Origin: Aquarana catesbeiana
Taxonomy: Eukaryota > Chordata > Amphibia > Anura > Ranidae
Length of the DNA stretch: 64,000 nt
Reading direction: 5' to 3'
Assembly: GCF_042186555.1 (NCBI RefSeq)
Contig: NC_133329.1
Coordinates: 186,448,206 to 186,512,205, forward strand
The position numbers and the translations under genes were made by a program. Below, piece by piece: positions 1 through 9,328 of the stretch. The stretch's first letter is position 1. The number at the start of each line of letters is the position of its first letter. A model generated the notes under the pieces. It was not told the DNA's origin, did not search any database, and saw nothing but the letters and a program-made list of their open reading frames with translations.

Positions 1-90
1 CTGTGACGTCACGGGGAATGCCACAGGGAAGTCCCGTCATGTACCGTGCGTCAGAGGGGGGCGGGGTCATCGGATGGCCCCGCCCCCCGT

Positions 91-98
91 TATTTAAG
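91..98 (+). promoter_or_regulatory. TATA-like box of the GC/GA element
   Basis: TATTTAAG lies just downstream of a CCCCGCCCCC run. The same position in copy 4 is TATATAAG (54546-54553) and in copy 2, on the minus strand, TATATAAG (38806-38813). Conservation of a TATA box between diverged copies suggests a real pol II promoter, but transcription is not shown by the sequence. Confidence 0.4.
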
Positions 99-400
99 AA
101 CCGTCAGAAGAGTAGACGCGTCACACAGCTGGAGCCTCCCACCATGCCAGCATGGATGCGGAGCAGCCCGGAGAAGAAGAAGAAGAAGAGAAGAAGATGA
201 AGAAGAAGATGAAGAGAAGAGCGGGAGCCTCCCCCCATGCCATGGGTGCGGAGCGGCCCGAGGAGAAGAAGATAGAAGACGCCGCGGAGGAGATGCTGGA
301 CGAGAACACCGGAGAAAGAACCAGAAGAGCCAGAAGAACCAAAAGAAGAAGAAGAAGAAGATGAAGGAAGATAGAAGAAAGAAGAAAGAAGAAGCATTTA

Positions 401-406
401 AATAAA
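401..406 (+). promoter_or_regulatory. Poly(A) signal AATAAA of the GC/GA element
   Basis: AATAAA occurs about 310 nt after the TATA-like box and is followed by a T-rich stretch. Equivalent AATAAA hexamers are present in copy 3 (41190-41195) and copy 4 (54795-54800); copy 2 has lost it. Confidence 0.4.
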
Positions 407-459
407 GGAATTGTCAAAAACTGTCTCTTGTCATTTTTAACATTTTTGACAGTTTTTTA

Positions 460-501
460 GTGAAATGGTAGGGGTACTTTTTTACCCCCTTACCATTTCA
501 C
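460..501. repeat. Hairpin after the poly(A) signal
   Basis: The left arm 460-476 (GTGAAATGGTAGGGGTA) pairs with the right arm ending at 501, with a 2-nt bulge and a short T-rich loop. It follows the AATAAA of copy 1 and could be a terminal fold of the transcript or a transposon-internal palindrome. Confidence 0.6.
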
Positions 502-770
502 ACAGGGGGGGGGGCGGGATCTGGGGGTCCCCTTGTTAAAGGGGGCTTCCAGATTCCGATAAGCCCCCCACCCACAGACCCCCACAACCACCGGCCAGGG
601 TTGTGGGGATGAGGCCCTTGTCCTCATCAACATGGGGACAAGGTGTTTTGGGGGGCTACCCCAAAGCACCCTCCCAATGTTGAGGGCATGTGGCCTGGTA
701 CGGTTCAGGAGGGGGGGCGCTCTCTCGTCCCCCCTCTTTTCCTGCAGCCTGCCAGGTTGCGTGCTCGGAT

Positions 771-1015
771 AAGGGTCTGGTATGGATCTTTGGGGGGACC
801 CCAAGCCGTTTTTTTTTAAATTTTGGCACAGGGTTCCCCTTAATATCCATACCAGACCTGAAGGGTCTGGTATGGAATTTAGGGGGACCCCCACGTCATT
901 TTTTTTTAAAATTTTGGCCAAGGTTCCCCTTAATATCCATACCAGACCTGAAGGGCCTGGTATGGAATTTAGGGGGACCCCCACGTCATTTTTTTTTAAT
1001 TTTGGTTCGGGGTTC
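771..1015. repeat. Tandem 90-bp dyad units
   Basis: Units start at 771, 861 and 951, giving an exact 90-bp period. Each begins GGTCTGGTATGGA and ends with its inverse TCCATACCAGACC, so each unit can fold as a hairpin around a T-run. The same dyad flanks both sides of the cassette in copy 2 (38040-38140 and 38880-38990). Confidence 0.75.
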
Positions 1016-1906
1016 CCCTGTGGGGAATTCCCATACCGTTTTTATCAATGAACTTCTATGTGTATTGTCGGACCGGCAATGCATTAGCCGCAAGTAGTTT
1101 TAAATTACTTTTTTTCCCTTTGAAATGTCATTTTGCTGTCAGACTGTTCTAAACACGGGAAACATGCGCCCCTTTACAGGCATACTATAGACACCCCCCA
1201 GCTACGAATTTTTTTTTTTTTTTTTACTTTTCAAAGAATTTTATTGAAGAGCAGTACATTACACTTTATGGTACGGAAAAGTCGGTCGGTCGCAGCCAAC
1301 CTCTGTGATATAAAACTTGGAAGGAATAACAGCATAGAATCTGACAATAATCCTCTTTCTTACCGTATAAACATAACAAAGAGTCCCTGCAAAATAAATG
1401 TGAGCACCTAATGCTGGAAATAGTCTCGACACCCCCGACGGGAGCAAACTGTGTCGAGCTCAAATAGTTGCTGTAGCTAAAGGGGTGTGTGTAAAACCTG
1501 TCTATGCTATTCACACCTCCCGGGGGTATACAGGTACCAGGGCTGTGCGAGGGGACCTTCCCAAGTCTTCTCGGGCACGAGGCCAGGAGGTCCGGGAAAT
1601 CCAAAAAAAAAAATAATAATTTTCCGAGGGCTACGATTTGGGCGTTAGCCACCGTGGGATAAGGCAGTATCCAGAAAACCAAAAAGAAAAAGCAAAAACA
1701 AGAAGAAAAAGAAAAACAGTCAAAAAACATTCAAAAGCATAATGTACCTTTACAAGTCATGTGGGAAATATTATTGCTGTAGTTAAATAAATTCAACAAC
1801 TGAAGAAAGAGAGAATAGGGGGATATGGAGAGGAAAGAGAAGCATAAAGTAAGAGAGGATGGGGTATTGGGGGGTTGTCAGACTTCATAATAATAACCGT
1901 AAGAAT

Positions 1907-4162
1907 TCAAGCTTCTACTCCTGGTATGAGGGATATGGCTACATGCCTTGCCCAGGGTTCCCAGATTGCCACAAAAGCTTTATTAGAGTCCGCTAGTACA
2001 CTCACTAGTTTTTCCTGGGACATGATCCACAAAATCTTTCTCTTAGCTTTTGCTAAAGAAACTCCTGGTTGTTTCCAGGCCTTTGCTATGGAGAGTTTGG
2101 CTCCTGTCAGTATAAATGAAATAAGTTTAGCAGATGTTTTGGGTATTTTAGGAATGTGACCGTTTAAGAGAGCTTTCTGGGGGGATTTTGCAACAGGGAT
2201 GTCCGTAATTTTTCTTATCAAGTTAAAGATCTTGTTCCAGAACCCTCCGATTTTTGGGCAGTCCCACCAAATGTGTAACATAGAACCCTGGGCAAGGCAA
2301 TTTCTGAAACAGAGAGGAGACGAAGATGGATACATATGTGCAAGTTTGGAAGGAACCAGATACCATCTTGTGAGGACTTTCACATTAGCTTCTATTAGCG
2401 AGATATTAACCATACCTTTGTAGGCTCTCGTTCCCATTTTGTTCCACATCTCCAGGTCCCAAGACTCGCCCAAGTCTCTCTCCCAATCTGTTATGTATGT
2501 AAGTTTGGAAAGGGGAGTAGAGAGAGCTTCATAGATCAGCGAGATGCCTCCTTTTTGCTCTGTAGCTTGTCCGCACCATTGTTCATATGGAGTGAACTCT
2601 GGGGGAATTGATTTGTTTTTCCAAATTGTGTGTAGGAAATGGGAAATTTGGGAATATCTAAATTTTTCGATACATTGTTTTAAGGAAATTGGTCCGGAGG
2701 CAAAAAAATAGTGTCCGATGCGGTACATCCCCTTGTCTAGCCACCATTGAAAAGATTTGATGTCTAGCCCTGGTTTGAAGAGGGGATTGTGGAATATATG
2801 TGAAAGAGGACGTAATTGTGAGATTAAAGAGGGAAGCTGGATTAAGTCATCCCAAAGTTTAAAAGAGTGTGAAAGTGTGGGTGCCATAACGGGAGGTCTA
2901 GATTTACTGGGAGTCCAAAGAAGAAAATCTAATGTGAAAGTGGGAACCACTTGGCGTTCTATGTGTGTCCAGTCAGGTTTTTTCCCCCTGAAATAAATAG
3001 TTGATAGTTGGGCTAGTCTGGCTGCTTGGTAATATTTGAATAGCTCAGGGAGACCCAATCCTCCCTTCGATTTAGGGGCAAAAAGAGTGTTCCTGGAAAA
3101 CCTGTACCCTCTCCCCCCCAGATAAATTTTATAATCTTCCCCTGAAATCTTTTGAGGTGAGATCTATTGATCGGGATTGGTAGGGCTCTAAATAGGTACA
3201 AAATTCTGGGGAATAGGGTCATTTTGATGGCGTGGATTCTCCCTAGCCAGGATAATTTGTGGGATGACCAGGATCGTAAGTCTTCTTCAAGTCTACGATA
3301 CATGGGAGGGAAATTAGCTTGATAAAGGGCATCTATTCTGGGCGTTAGGTTTATTCCTAGATAGCGTATTGAAGAATCGCTCCATTTGTAATTGAAGACC
3401 AGTTTTAATCTCTCAACTAAGGCTGGGTTGAGGGAAATGTTTAGTGCATGTGATTTGGCCATGTTGACTCTCAAGCCCGAGACGTCAACAAAGTTTTGAA
3501 GCAGGTTGTTGATGTTAGGTAAGAAGGTAGTTGGGGAGATAATAAATAAAAGGAGGTCGTCCGCAAACAGGGCGCATTTATGTGAAGTCAAGCCGCAGTT
3601 AACTCCTTTAATATTTGGGTCTGACCTAATTGCTATGGCGAGTGTTTCTATTGTGAGAGCAAACACTAGGGGGGATAGGGGGCAACCTTGTCTCGTGCCC
3701 CTGGCAATTTTAATGGGGGATGAGAGAAAACCTTGTAATTTAACTTTTGCTTCGGGTTCAGAGTATAATGATTTGAGGATTTCAATAGTTGTCGCCGAAC
3801 CCCCAAAATCTAAGGGAGGCGAATATGAATGGCCAAGTCACAGAATCGAAGGCCTTTTGTAAGTCTAATGAAAGAAAGAGACCCTCCTGAGGTGGGCCTC
3901 CATCCCAACCCGAATGTAAGATGGATGCAATGTCTATGGCCCTTCTAACCTGGTCTGGGCCCTGTCTGCCGGGAATAAAACCAACCTGATCTTTGTGGAT
4001 GTATTTGTTGATAAATTTATTTAGTCTATTAGCATAAATTTTGGTCATGATTTTTAAATCATTATTTATTAGCGATATGGGTCTGTAATTTTCTACCTGG
4101 TCAGGGTTTTTGTCAGGTTTAGGGATGACAGTGATGAAGGCTGCGTTCAGATGGGGGTCCAT
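1907..4162 (-). pseudogene. L1-1 ORF2: reverse transcriptase and C-terminal domain (frameshifted)
   Basis: Three overlapping frames make one decayed ORF2. The first (4162-3782) holds RT motifs ending in a LDLQKAFDSV box. The next (about 3790-3013) carries GTRQGCPLSPL and the catalytic FADDLLLF (YADD-type), both intact. The last (3058-1907) is the C-terminal region with the L1-type Cys/His cluster (C, then H and C in MLHIWWDC). Frameshifts fall near 4165-4180, 3785 and 3060. Layout and motifs match L1-clade ORF2, which primes reverse transcription at a nicked target. It is continuous with the ORF1-RT fusion upstream. Confidence 0.85.
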
Positions 4163-5897
4163 GGGGTCTCCCTTTCGTTGAGTTGAACAGTCTAGTTAAG
4201 TGTGGAGCCAAAGTCTCGGCAAAAGTCTTGTAATATAGGTTGGAAAGACCGTCAGGGCCTGGGGCTGAGCCCCCTTTAAGGTTTTTGATGACCTCCAAAG
4301 TTTCCTCTACTGTGATGTGGGCTTCCATAATATCTTTATGGGACTTATGAATAGTGGGGATGGGCAGGTTTTCCAGAAAAGTGTCTATGGCTCGTGTGTC
4401 ATTTTTATCATTTGTTCTATAGAGCTTTGAGTAGAAGGACTGGAAGGATTCTAGGATTCGTTGGGGATTTTGGGAGGATGACCCGTCTTGTAGTTTAATT
4501 TTGGGGAGTGCAAAAAGGCGAGTTTTGGGGGATAGTTTTGAGGCCAGCATCGTGCTCATTTTATCCTGATTAAGGTAAAATTTCACACCGTTCCAACGTA
4601 GAGAACCCTCAGCCCGGACCGTAAGTGCCATGTTTAGTTTAACACGAGCAGCATCAAGCAGGTCAGTTTGAACCAGGGATGGGTTAGCTTTGTGTTTCTT
4701 GCGGAGAAGATGAAAATCTCTTTCTAGCTTTAGGATATCCATGGATCTCTCCTTTTTTAATTGGGAGGAAATTTGCATGAGTTTGCCTCGTATCACTGCT
4801 TTGTGTGCCACCCATAAGGTTTCGGCCGAGATATCCTCCACGTTGTTCAAGGTGAAATACTCTTTTAGGGCCTTAGTTAGTATTGCAATCTGAATGGGAT
4901 CTTCGCCTTCTGAAAAAGTGGTGAATGAGTGAGTTTTGCCTTTGAGGGTAAATTTTAACGCAAAGGGGAATGCCCACCAATATTTGTTTTCCCTCTGGGT
5001 GAGAATTAGCAGAAGGGGCTTCAATGCTCTGCGTTTCTGGATGGTTGTGGGGGAGATGTCAGCAAATATTTGGATTTCCTGGCCTTGAAATAGAATGCGG
5101 GAGATTTTCATGATCTCCTCCTTCACACTGTAGAAGTGCGGCTTCACGACTACATCTCTGGGAGATCCGTCTTTTCTAGGGGGGCCCAAGGATCTGTGTG
5201 CTCTGTCCAGCTCAAGTTTAGTGGGAGACAGCTCCGGGATAAGGGATTTAATTAAATCCTGGATTGCTTTGGGGACATCTGTTATTGATTCAGGGATTCC
5301 TCTGACTCTGAAGTTGTCCCTTCTTGACCTGTTCTCCAAGTCATCTATTCTGTTCAATGCCACCTCCAGTTGTTCTTGGATAACATGGATGTGCTCAGTG
5401 TTCTGGTTAGCTCTGGACACTGTGATGTCTAGTTTGTGTTCTATTGCTTTCATCCTTGCTCCCAGGTTTTGAAAGTCAGATCTTATCTCATTTGTGATTT
5501 TTGTGGCTGTGTTTGCCAGCCCCCTGTCGAGGAGGTCAGAAAGCTTGAGGAATAAATCTCCTGCATTGAAGGGGATGTCGCCCTCAGAGTCTCCTCTGGA
5601 TGTCCCAGCTCCCTGGAGTAGCGGTGTGTTGTTCAGTGGGGACAGAGAGTAGTTCTCAAAGGAGCGCTCTAATAGGGATACTGTGGAGGCCGGGGAGGGA
5701 GTCCCCATCGCTTGATTGTGGGGAGCGGGTTGGGGTGTGAAAGCTAGTGTTGCAGGGCCTAGCACTTGCCTTGTGTCCGCGTGTCCCCCTGCATGAGGCT
5801 CCTTTATCTGTGTTGCGGCCGCCATCTTGGGTGAGGCCCGGGAGACCTCTGCTGTGAACTGCGGTCCCAGGTCCCGGCGGACCGGATTATTTAGCAT
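4119..5897 (-). CDS. L1-1 ORF1 fused in frame to the RT region of ORF2, no endonuclease
   Basis: A single 592-codon open frame. Residues 1-24 are probably not translated: residue 25 (ATG at 5825) has a good Kozak context and aligns with the ORF1 start of L1-4 (MAAATQ versus MAATTQ). Residues about 110-195 are the coiled-coil, and residues about 195-330 are the L1 ORF1 RNA-binding domain (SRRDNFRVRGIPES, DRAHRSLGPP). At about residue 338 (near 4885) the frame passes straight into the ORF2 linker (LWVAHKAVIRGK) and on to RT start motifs (GSAPGPDGL). The roughly 230-residue apurinic endonuclease expected at the start of ORF2 is absent. The open frame ends at a frameshift just inside the RT. It could be an internal deletion after insertion or a copy of a rearranged or spliced RNA. 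Confidence 0.8.
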   Translation of the reverse strand: MLNNPVRRDLGPQFTAEVSRASPKMAAATQIKEPHAGGHADTRQVLGPATLAFTPQPAPHNQAMGTPSPASTVSLLERSFENYSLSPLNNTPLLQGAGTSRGDSEGDIPFNAGDLFLKLSDLLDRGLANTATKITNEIRSDFQNLGARMKAIEHKLDITVSRANQNTEHIHVIQEQLEVALNRIDDLENRSRRDNFRVRGIPESITDVPKAIQDLIKSLIPELSPTKLELDRAHRSLGPPRKDGSPRDVVVKPHFYSVKEEIMKISRILFQGQEIQIFADISPTTIQKRRALKPLLLILTQRENKYWWAFPFALKFTLKGKTHSFTTFSEGEDPIQIAILTKALKEYFTLNNVEDISAETLWVAHKAVIRGKLMQISSQLKKERSMDILKLERDFHLLRKKHKANPSLVQTDLLDAARVKLNMALTVRAEGSLRWNGVKFYLNQDKMSTMLASKLSPKTRLFALPKIKLQDGSSSQNPQRILESFQSFYSKLYRTNDKNDTRAIDTFLENLPIPTIHKSHKDIMEAHITVEETLEVIKNLKGGSAPGPDGLSNLYYKTFAETLAPHLTRLFNSTKGRPHGPPSERSLHHCHP

Positions 5898-6016
5898 GGG
5901 TCGGTGCTGTGAGGGATCCTGGCTCCGAATCCACGGGTATTGTGCGTCTTAACGGCCTTGCTCCGGCTCTCGGATGGCTAGCTGGGCTGGGTAGAGCGGA
6001 GCTCCCGGCTTACGCG

Positions 6017-6024
6017 GCCATCTT
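6017..6024 (-). promoter_or_regulatory. YY1-like AAGATGGC near L1-1 5 prime end
   Basis: AAGATGGC lies about 25 nt inside the 5 prime end of L1-1. The same motif is at a matching place in L1-3 (40087-40093, minus) and L1-4 (60239-60247, plus). In mammalian L1 a YY1 site near the 5 prime end sets the transcription start; the same role here is inference. Confidence 0.4.
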
Positions 6025-6059
6025 GGGAATCCCGCGCCTGTGCACTGTGCAGCTATGAA

Positions 6060-6388
6060 ATTTAAAGGAATATTACACTTTTATTGCTTCACTTTAAGCA
6101 TTATTAAAATCACTGCTCCTAAAAAAACGGCCGTTTTTAAAACTTTTTTTTGCATTGATCCATGTCCCCTGGGGCAGGACCCAGGTCCCCAAACACTTTT
6201 TATGACAATAACTTGCATATAAGCCTTTAAAATTAGCACTTTTGATTTCTCCCATATACTTTTAAAGGGTGTTCCGCGGCATTCGAATTTGCCGCGAACA
6301 CCCCAAATTGTTCGCTGTTCGGTTAACTTGCGAACAGCCGATGTTCGAGTCGAACATGAGTTCAACTCGAACTCGAAGCTCATCCCTA
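6060..6388 (+). mobile_element. GC/GA-rich DNA element, copy 1, terminal part
   Basis: This continues the element broken by L1-1. The last 100 bp are dense in GTTCG/CGAAC and TTCGA motifs in both orientations, ending at CTCATCCCTA (about 6379-6388). Such subterminal repeats are typical of transposase-binding ends. It is inserted in ORF2 of L1-2, which resumes at about 6389. Confidence 0.65.
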
Positions 6389-7405
6389 TTCCCGTTCAAT
6401 GTTAAACCATTTATCATTAGAGTGCCTAAACCAGAATCTCATTTGGTCTAGAAGTGAGGCGTAATAATACAGAGGCATATCAGGGAGGTTCATGCCTCCT
6501 TTGGATTTAGTCATAGTCATAATTGATAAAGCAATCCTTGTTTTTTTCCCCATCCAGATCAAGTTGTTTAATTTTGAGTTGATTTGTGTGAAGAACTTTG
6601 TTGGTAATGGGATTGGTAGGGATCGGAAGTAGTATAGGATCTTCGGCAATGTTAGCATTTTAAATGCTGCTATCCTTCCAATCCAAGATAGCTGAGTTTT
6701 TTTTATCGATTATATTTCTCAGTTAATTTGGGATAATAGAGTAGGGTAATTAACCTCATATAGTTTAGATAGTGGGTAGGCAAGTTGGATACCCAGGTAA
6801 GTAATAGAAGGATTATTCCAATTGTAACTAGAATTTTGTCCAGATTATCAACTTGATCTGGTGGGATATTCTATTCATAGGTAAAACAAAACATTTGTTA
6901 GGATTAATCTTATAATGGGAAACTGATCCAAAGGCGTCTAGGACATTGGTTACTTCGCTTAGTGAGGTATGAGTTATGGATAGTGTTAGGAGGATGTCGT
7001 CCGCAAATAGTCCTAGTTTATGGTCTGCTTGTCCGATGTTAATGCCTGTGATATTGGGGTTAGATCTAAAGGATATCGCAAGGGGTTCAATTGCTAACAA
7101 AAATATGATGGGAGATAGGGGACACCCCTGTCTGGTTCCTGTCTGGTTCCATTAGATAGATTAAAGCGTTTAGAGATATTGCCTGATGTGTATACCCTGG
7201 CTGTAGGTGTCGTGTAGAGCGACATTATGGCTTCATAAATGAATCCTGAGAATCCAAATTTCTTGAGGGTCTCCACTATATATCCCCAATGCACTCTGTC
7301 AAATGCCTTCTCTGCATCTAATCCAAGAAGCAGAGAAGGAATTCGACTGTAATCTATATGATTGAGCAGATCAATCATTCTTCTGGTACTGTCTGGGCCT
7401 TGTCA
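6389..7405 (-). pseudogene. L1-2 ORF2, RT palm and thumb part
   Basis: The frames 7378-7094 (LDAEKAFDRV, then NGTRQ), 7100-6828 (FADDILLT, catalytic aspartates kept) and 6658-6386 (LPKILYYFRSLPIPLP, KSKGGMNLPD) are consecutive pieces of an L1 reverse transcriptase. Frameshifts lie near 7130 and 6830. The gene is continued upstream at 9329. Confidence 0.8.
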
Positions 7406-8239
7406 TCAACCGCTTGCCGACCGGCTCATGCCAATATACGTCGGCAGAAGGGCACGTACAGGCAGATTAACCTACCTGTACGTTGCCCTTTAAGAAGCGG
7501 TTTGCGGGCGCACGTGCACCCGCCGCTCTCCGAGTGTGATCGCGGGTCCCTCGGACTCGATGTCCGTGGGGATACCTGTGATCGTCTCACGGAGAGGAAG
7601 AGCAGGGAAATGCTAATGTAAACACGCATTTCCCCATCCTGTAATCAGGAGCGGTGATCAGTGTCATGTTACACATAGCCCCTCCCCCCCAGTTAGAATC
7701 ACTCCCTAGGACACACTTAACCCTCACAGCGCCACCTAGTGGTTAACCCCTTCACTGCCAGTCACATTTACACAGTAATCAATGCATTTTTAATTGCACT
7801 GATCGCTGTATAAATGTGAATAGTCCCAAAATCACGCCAAAAGTGTCTTATCTGTCCGCCATAATGTCGCAGTCATGATAAAAAACGCTGATCGCCGCCA
7901 TTACTAGTAAAAATTTTAAAATTATTAATAAAAATGCCATAAAACTATCCCCTATTTTGTAGACGCAATAGCTTTTGCGCAAACCAATCAATATACGCTT
8001 ATTGCAATTTTTTTACCAAAAATATGTAGAAGAATACGTATCAGCCTAAACTGAGGAAAAAAAATGTTTTTTTATATATTTTTTGGGGATATTTATTATA
8101 GCAAAAAGTAAAAAATACCTAATTTACCATAAAAAACCATGGGAAAAACTTATTGACCCAAGTATAAGACGAGGGTGAGAAATGCAGCAGCTACTGTAAG
8201 TGGAAAAAGAGGGTCAACAATTACCATCTGTAGCTGTAT

Positions 8240-8690
8240 ACCTCCCTGTGTCCTGTGCATATGTGCATGTGTCATGTTCCTGTGCATATGTGCATGTGTC
8301 CTGTGCATATGTGCATGTGTCATGTGTCCTGTGTATATGTACATGTGTCATGTGTATATGTGCATGTGTCATGTGTATATGAGCATGTGTCCTGTGTATA
8401 TGTGCATGTGTCATGTGTATATACACATGACACATGCACATATACACATGACACATGCACATATACACACACAGGACACATACACATACACAGGACACAT
8501 GCACGTATACACAGGTACAGGACACATGCACATATGTGCATGTGTCCTGTACCTGTGTCCTGTGTATATGTGCATGAGTCCTGTGTATGTGTACCTGTGT
8601 CCTGTGTATGTGTATGTGTCCTGTGTCTGTGTGCGTGTGTCTGTGTGCATGTGTCTGTGTGCATCCTACCTGTGTCCTGTACATGCCTCC
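8240..8690. repeat. Palindromic minisatellite (TGTGCATGTGTCCTGTG type)
   Basis: Units of about 18-24 bp built on GTGTCCTGTGTATATGTGCAT run forward to about 8418, then in inverse orientation (ACACATGACACATGCAC) to about 8535, then forward again. The switch points make large fold-back arms. Open frames of 60-200 codons on both strands here are a product of the repeat, not genes. Confidence 0.8.
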
Positions 8691-8812
8691 GTGTGCCGCT
8701 CTGCACCGATCAGCGTGTTCTATTACTATTCAGCGGCCATTCACTGTTCAAAAGTTGCGCCTCCTCCTCGTCCATGATAGGCAGAGAACTCCATTTCCCA
8801 GCAGTCAGCGGT

Positions 8813-8881
8813 CAGCCTATCACGGACATTCTCTCATCCTCATACCACAGACGAGGATGAGAGAATGTCCGTGATAGGCTG
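8813..8881. repeat. Perfect 29-bp hairpin inside a larger inverted repeat
   Basis: The arms 8813-8841 and 8853-8881 are exact complements around an 11-nt loop. Similarity continues outward less perfectly (about 8709-8800 against 8885-8965), so the whole 8705-8990 region can fold on itself. Confidence 0.8.
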
Positions 8882-9328
8882 TACACTGACTGCCTATCAC
8901 AGATGAGGAGGAGGCACGGCTTTTGAACCGTAATTGGCCACCGAATAGTAATAGCACACGCTGGCCGCCGTCTGCCTGCATGACACGCTGATCATGTAAG
9001 CAGACGGCGGTGACTCTTGTATAAGTCGAGGGGGGCACTTTCAGCCCAAAAAAAGGGCTGAAAATCTCGACTTATACTCAAGTGTATACGGTAATGCATT
9101 TTTTTCAAAATCGTCGCTATTTTTTTGTTTATAGCGCAAAAACAAAAACTGCAGAGGTTATCAAATACCACCAAAAGAAAGCTCTATTTGTGGGGAAAAA
9201 AGGACATCAATTTTGTTTGGGAGCAACGTCGCACGACCTCGCAATTTTCAGTTAAAGCGATGCAGTGCCGAATCACAAAAAGTGCTCTGGTCTTTGGGCA
9301 GCCAAATGGTCCAGGGCTTAAGTAGTTA

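Larger units (their letters stand above)
1..1198 (+). mobile_element. GC/GA-rich DNA element, copy 1, first part
   Basis: Non-autonomous repeat interrupted by L1-1 and continued at 6060-6388. In order it shows a GC box (79-89), a TATA-like TATTTAAG (91-98), a purine-rich stretch of GAAGA repeats (about 170-400), an AATAAA (401-406) followed by a T/G-rich stretch, a 17-bp hairpin (460-501), G- and C-rich runs, then 90-bp dyad units (771-1015). Related segments occur at about 37968-39003 (minus), 40885-41240 and 54420-54930. The far right end (6381-6388) reads as the inverse of TAGGGATGAGC, which I take to be the terminal inverted repeat; the left end lies outside the window. The six-frame ORFs in the purine tract are low-complexity and probably not proteins. 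The superfamily is not identified. Confidence 0.7.
1209..6049 (-). mobile_element. L1-clade LINE, L1-1, 4.84 kb
   Basis: A minus-strand L1 with its poly(A) (T-run 1209-1225) and AATAAA (inverse TTTATT near 1240) at the left and its 5 prime end at 6049. It is flanked by the 10-bp target duplication CAGCTACGAA (1199-1208) and CAGCTATGAA (6050-6059), with one mismatch. It split the GC/GA element between 1198 and 6060. A 3 prime UTR of about 0.7 kb (1226-1906) precedes the ORF2 end. The element is shorter than L1-5 (6.05 kb) because the end of ORF1 and the whole apurinic endonuclease domain are missing. Several frameshifts show it is dead. Confidence 0.85.
8118..9091. mobile_element. Nested inverted-repeat element inside copy i
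   Basis: The right end reads ACTTATACTCAAGTGTATACGG and the left end carries a degenerate inverse (CCAAGTATAAGACGAG near 8159). TA at 8116-8117 and 9092-9093 may be the target duplication. Comparison with the uninterrupted homologue at about 40680-40800 shows that this block is extra. It contains a palindromic CATGTGTCCTGTG minisatellite and a strong hairpin. No protein is recognisable. Confidence 0.5.
7406..9328. mobile_element. TTAA-type inverted-repeat DNA element (copy i)
   Basis: It starts TCAACCGCTTGCCGACC and ends GGTCCAGGGCTTAAGTAGTTA, a degenerate inverted-repeat pair resembling the TTAACCACTT ends of two other copies at 40485 and 53769. It interrupts L1-2 ORF2 between a DQVGF-type RT motif and the following helix. 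The interior has conserved family blocks (7950-8070 and 9100-9300) seen inverted at 40500-40880. TTAA at the ends suggests a piggyBac- or Kolobok-type target, but no transposase is encoded. Confidence 0.6.

Noticed and set aside
46..405. Overlapping 60-120 codon frames in the GAAGA tract
   Set aside because: Low-complexity purine repeat is open in several frames; no conservation of a frame between element copies.
8175..8860. Frames of up to 201 codons on both strands
   Set aside because: Made by the CATGTGTCCTGTG minisatellite; peptides are simple repeats.
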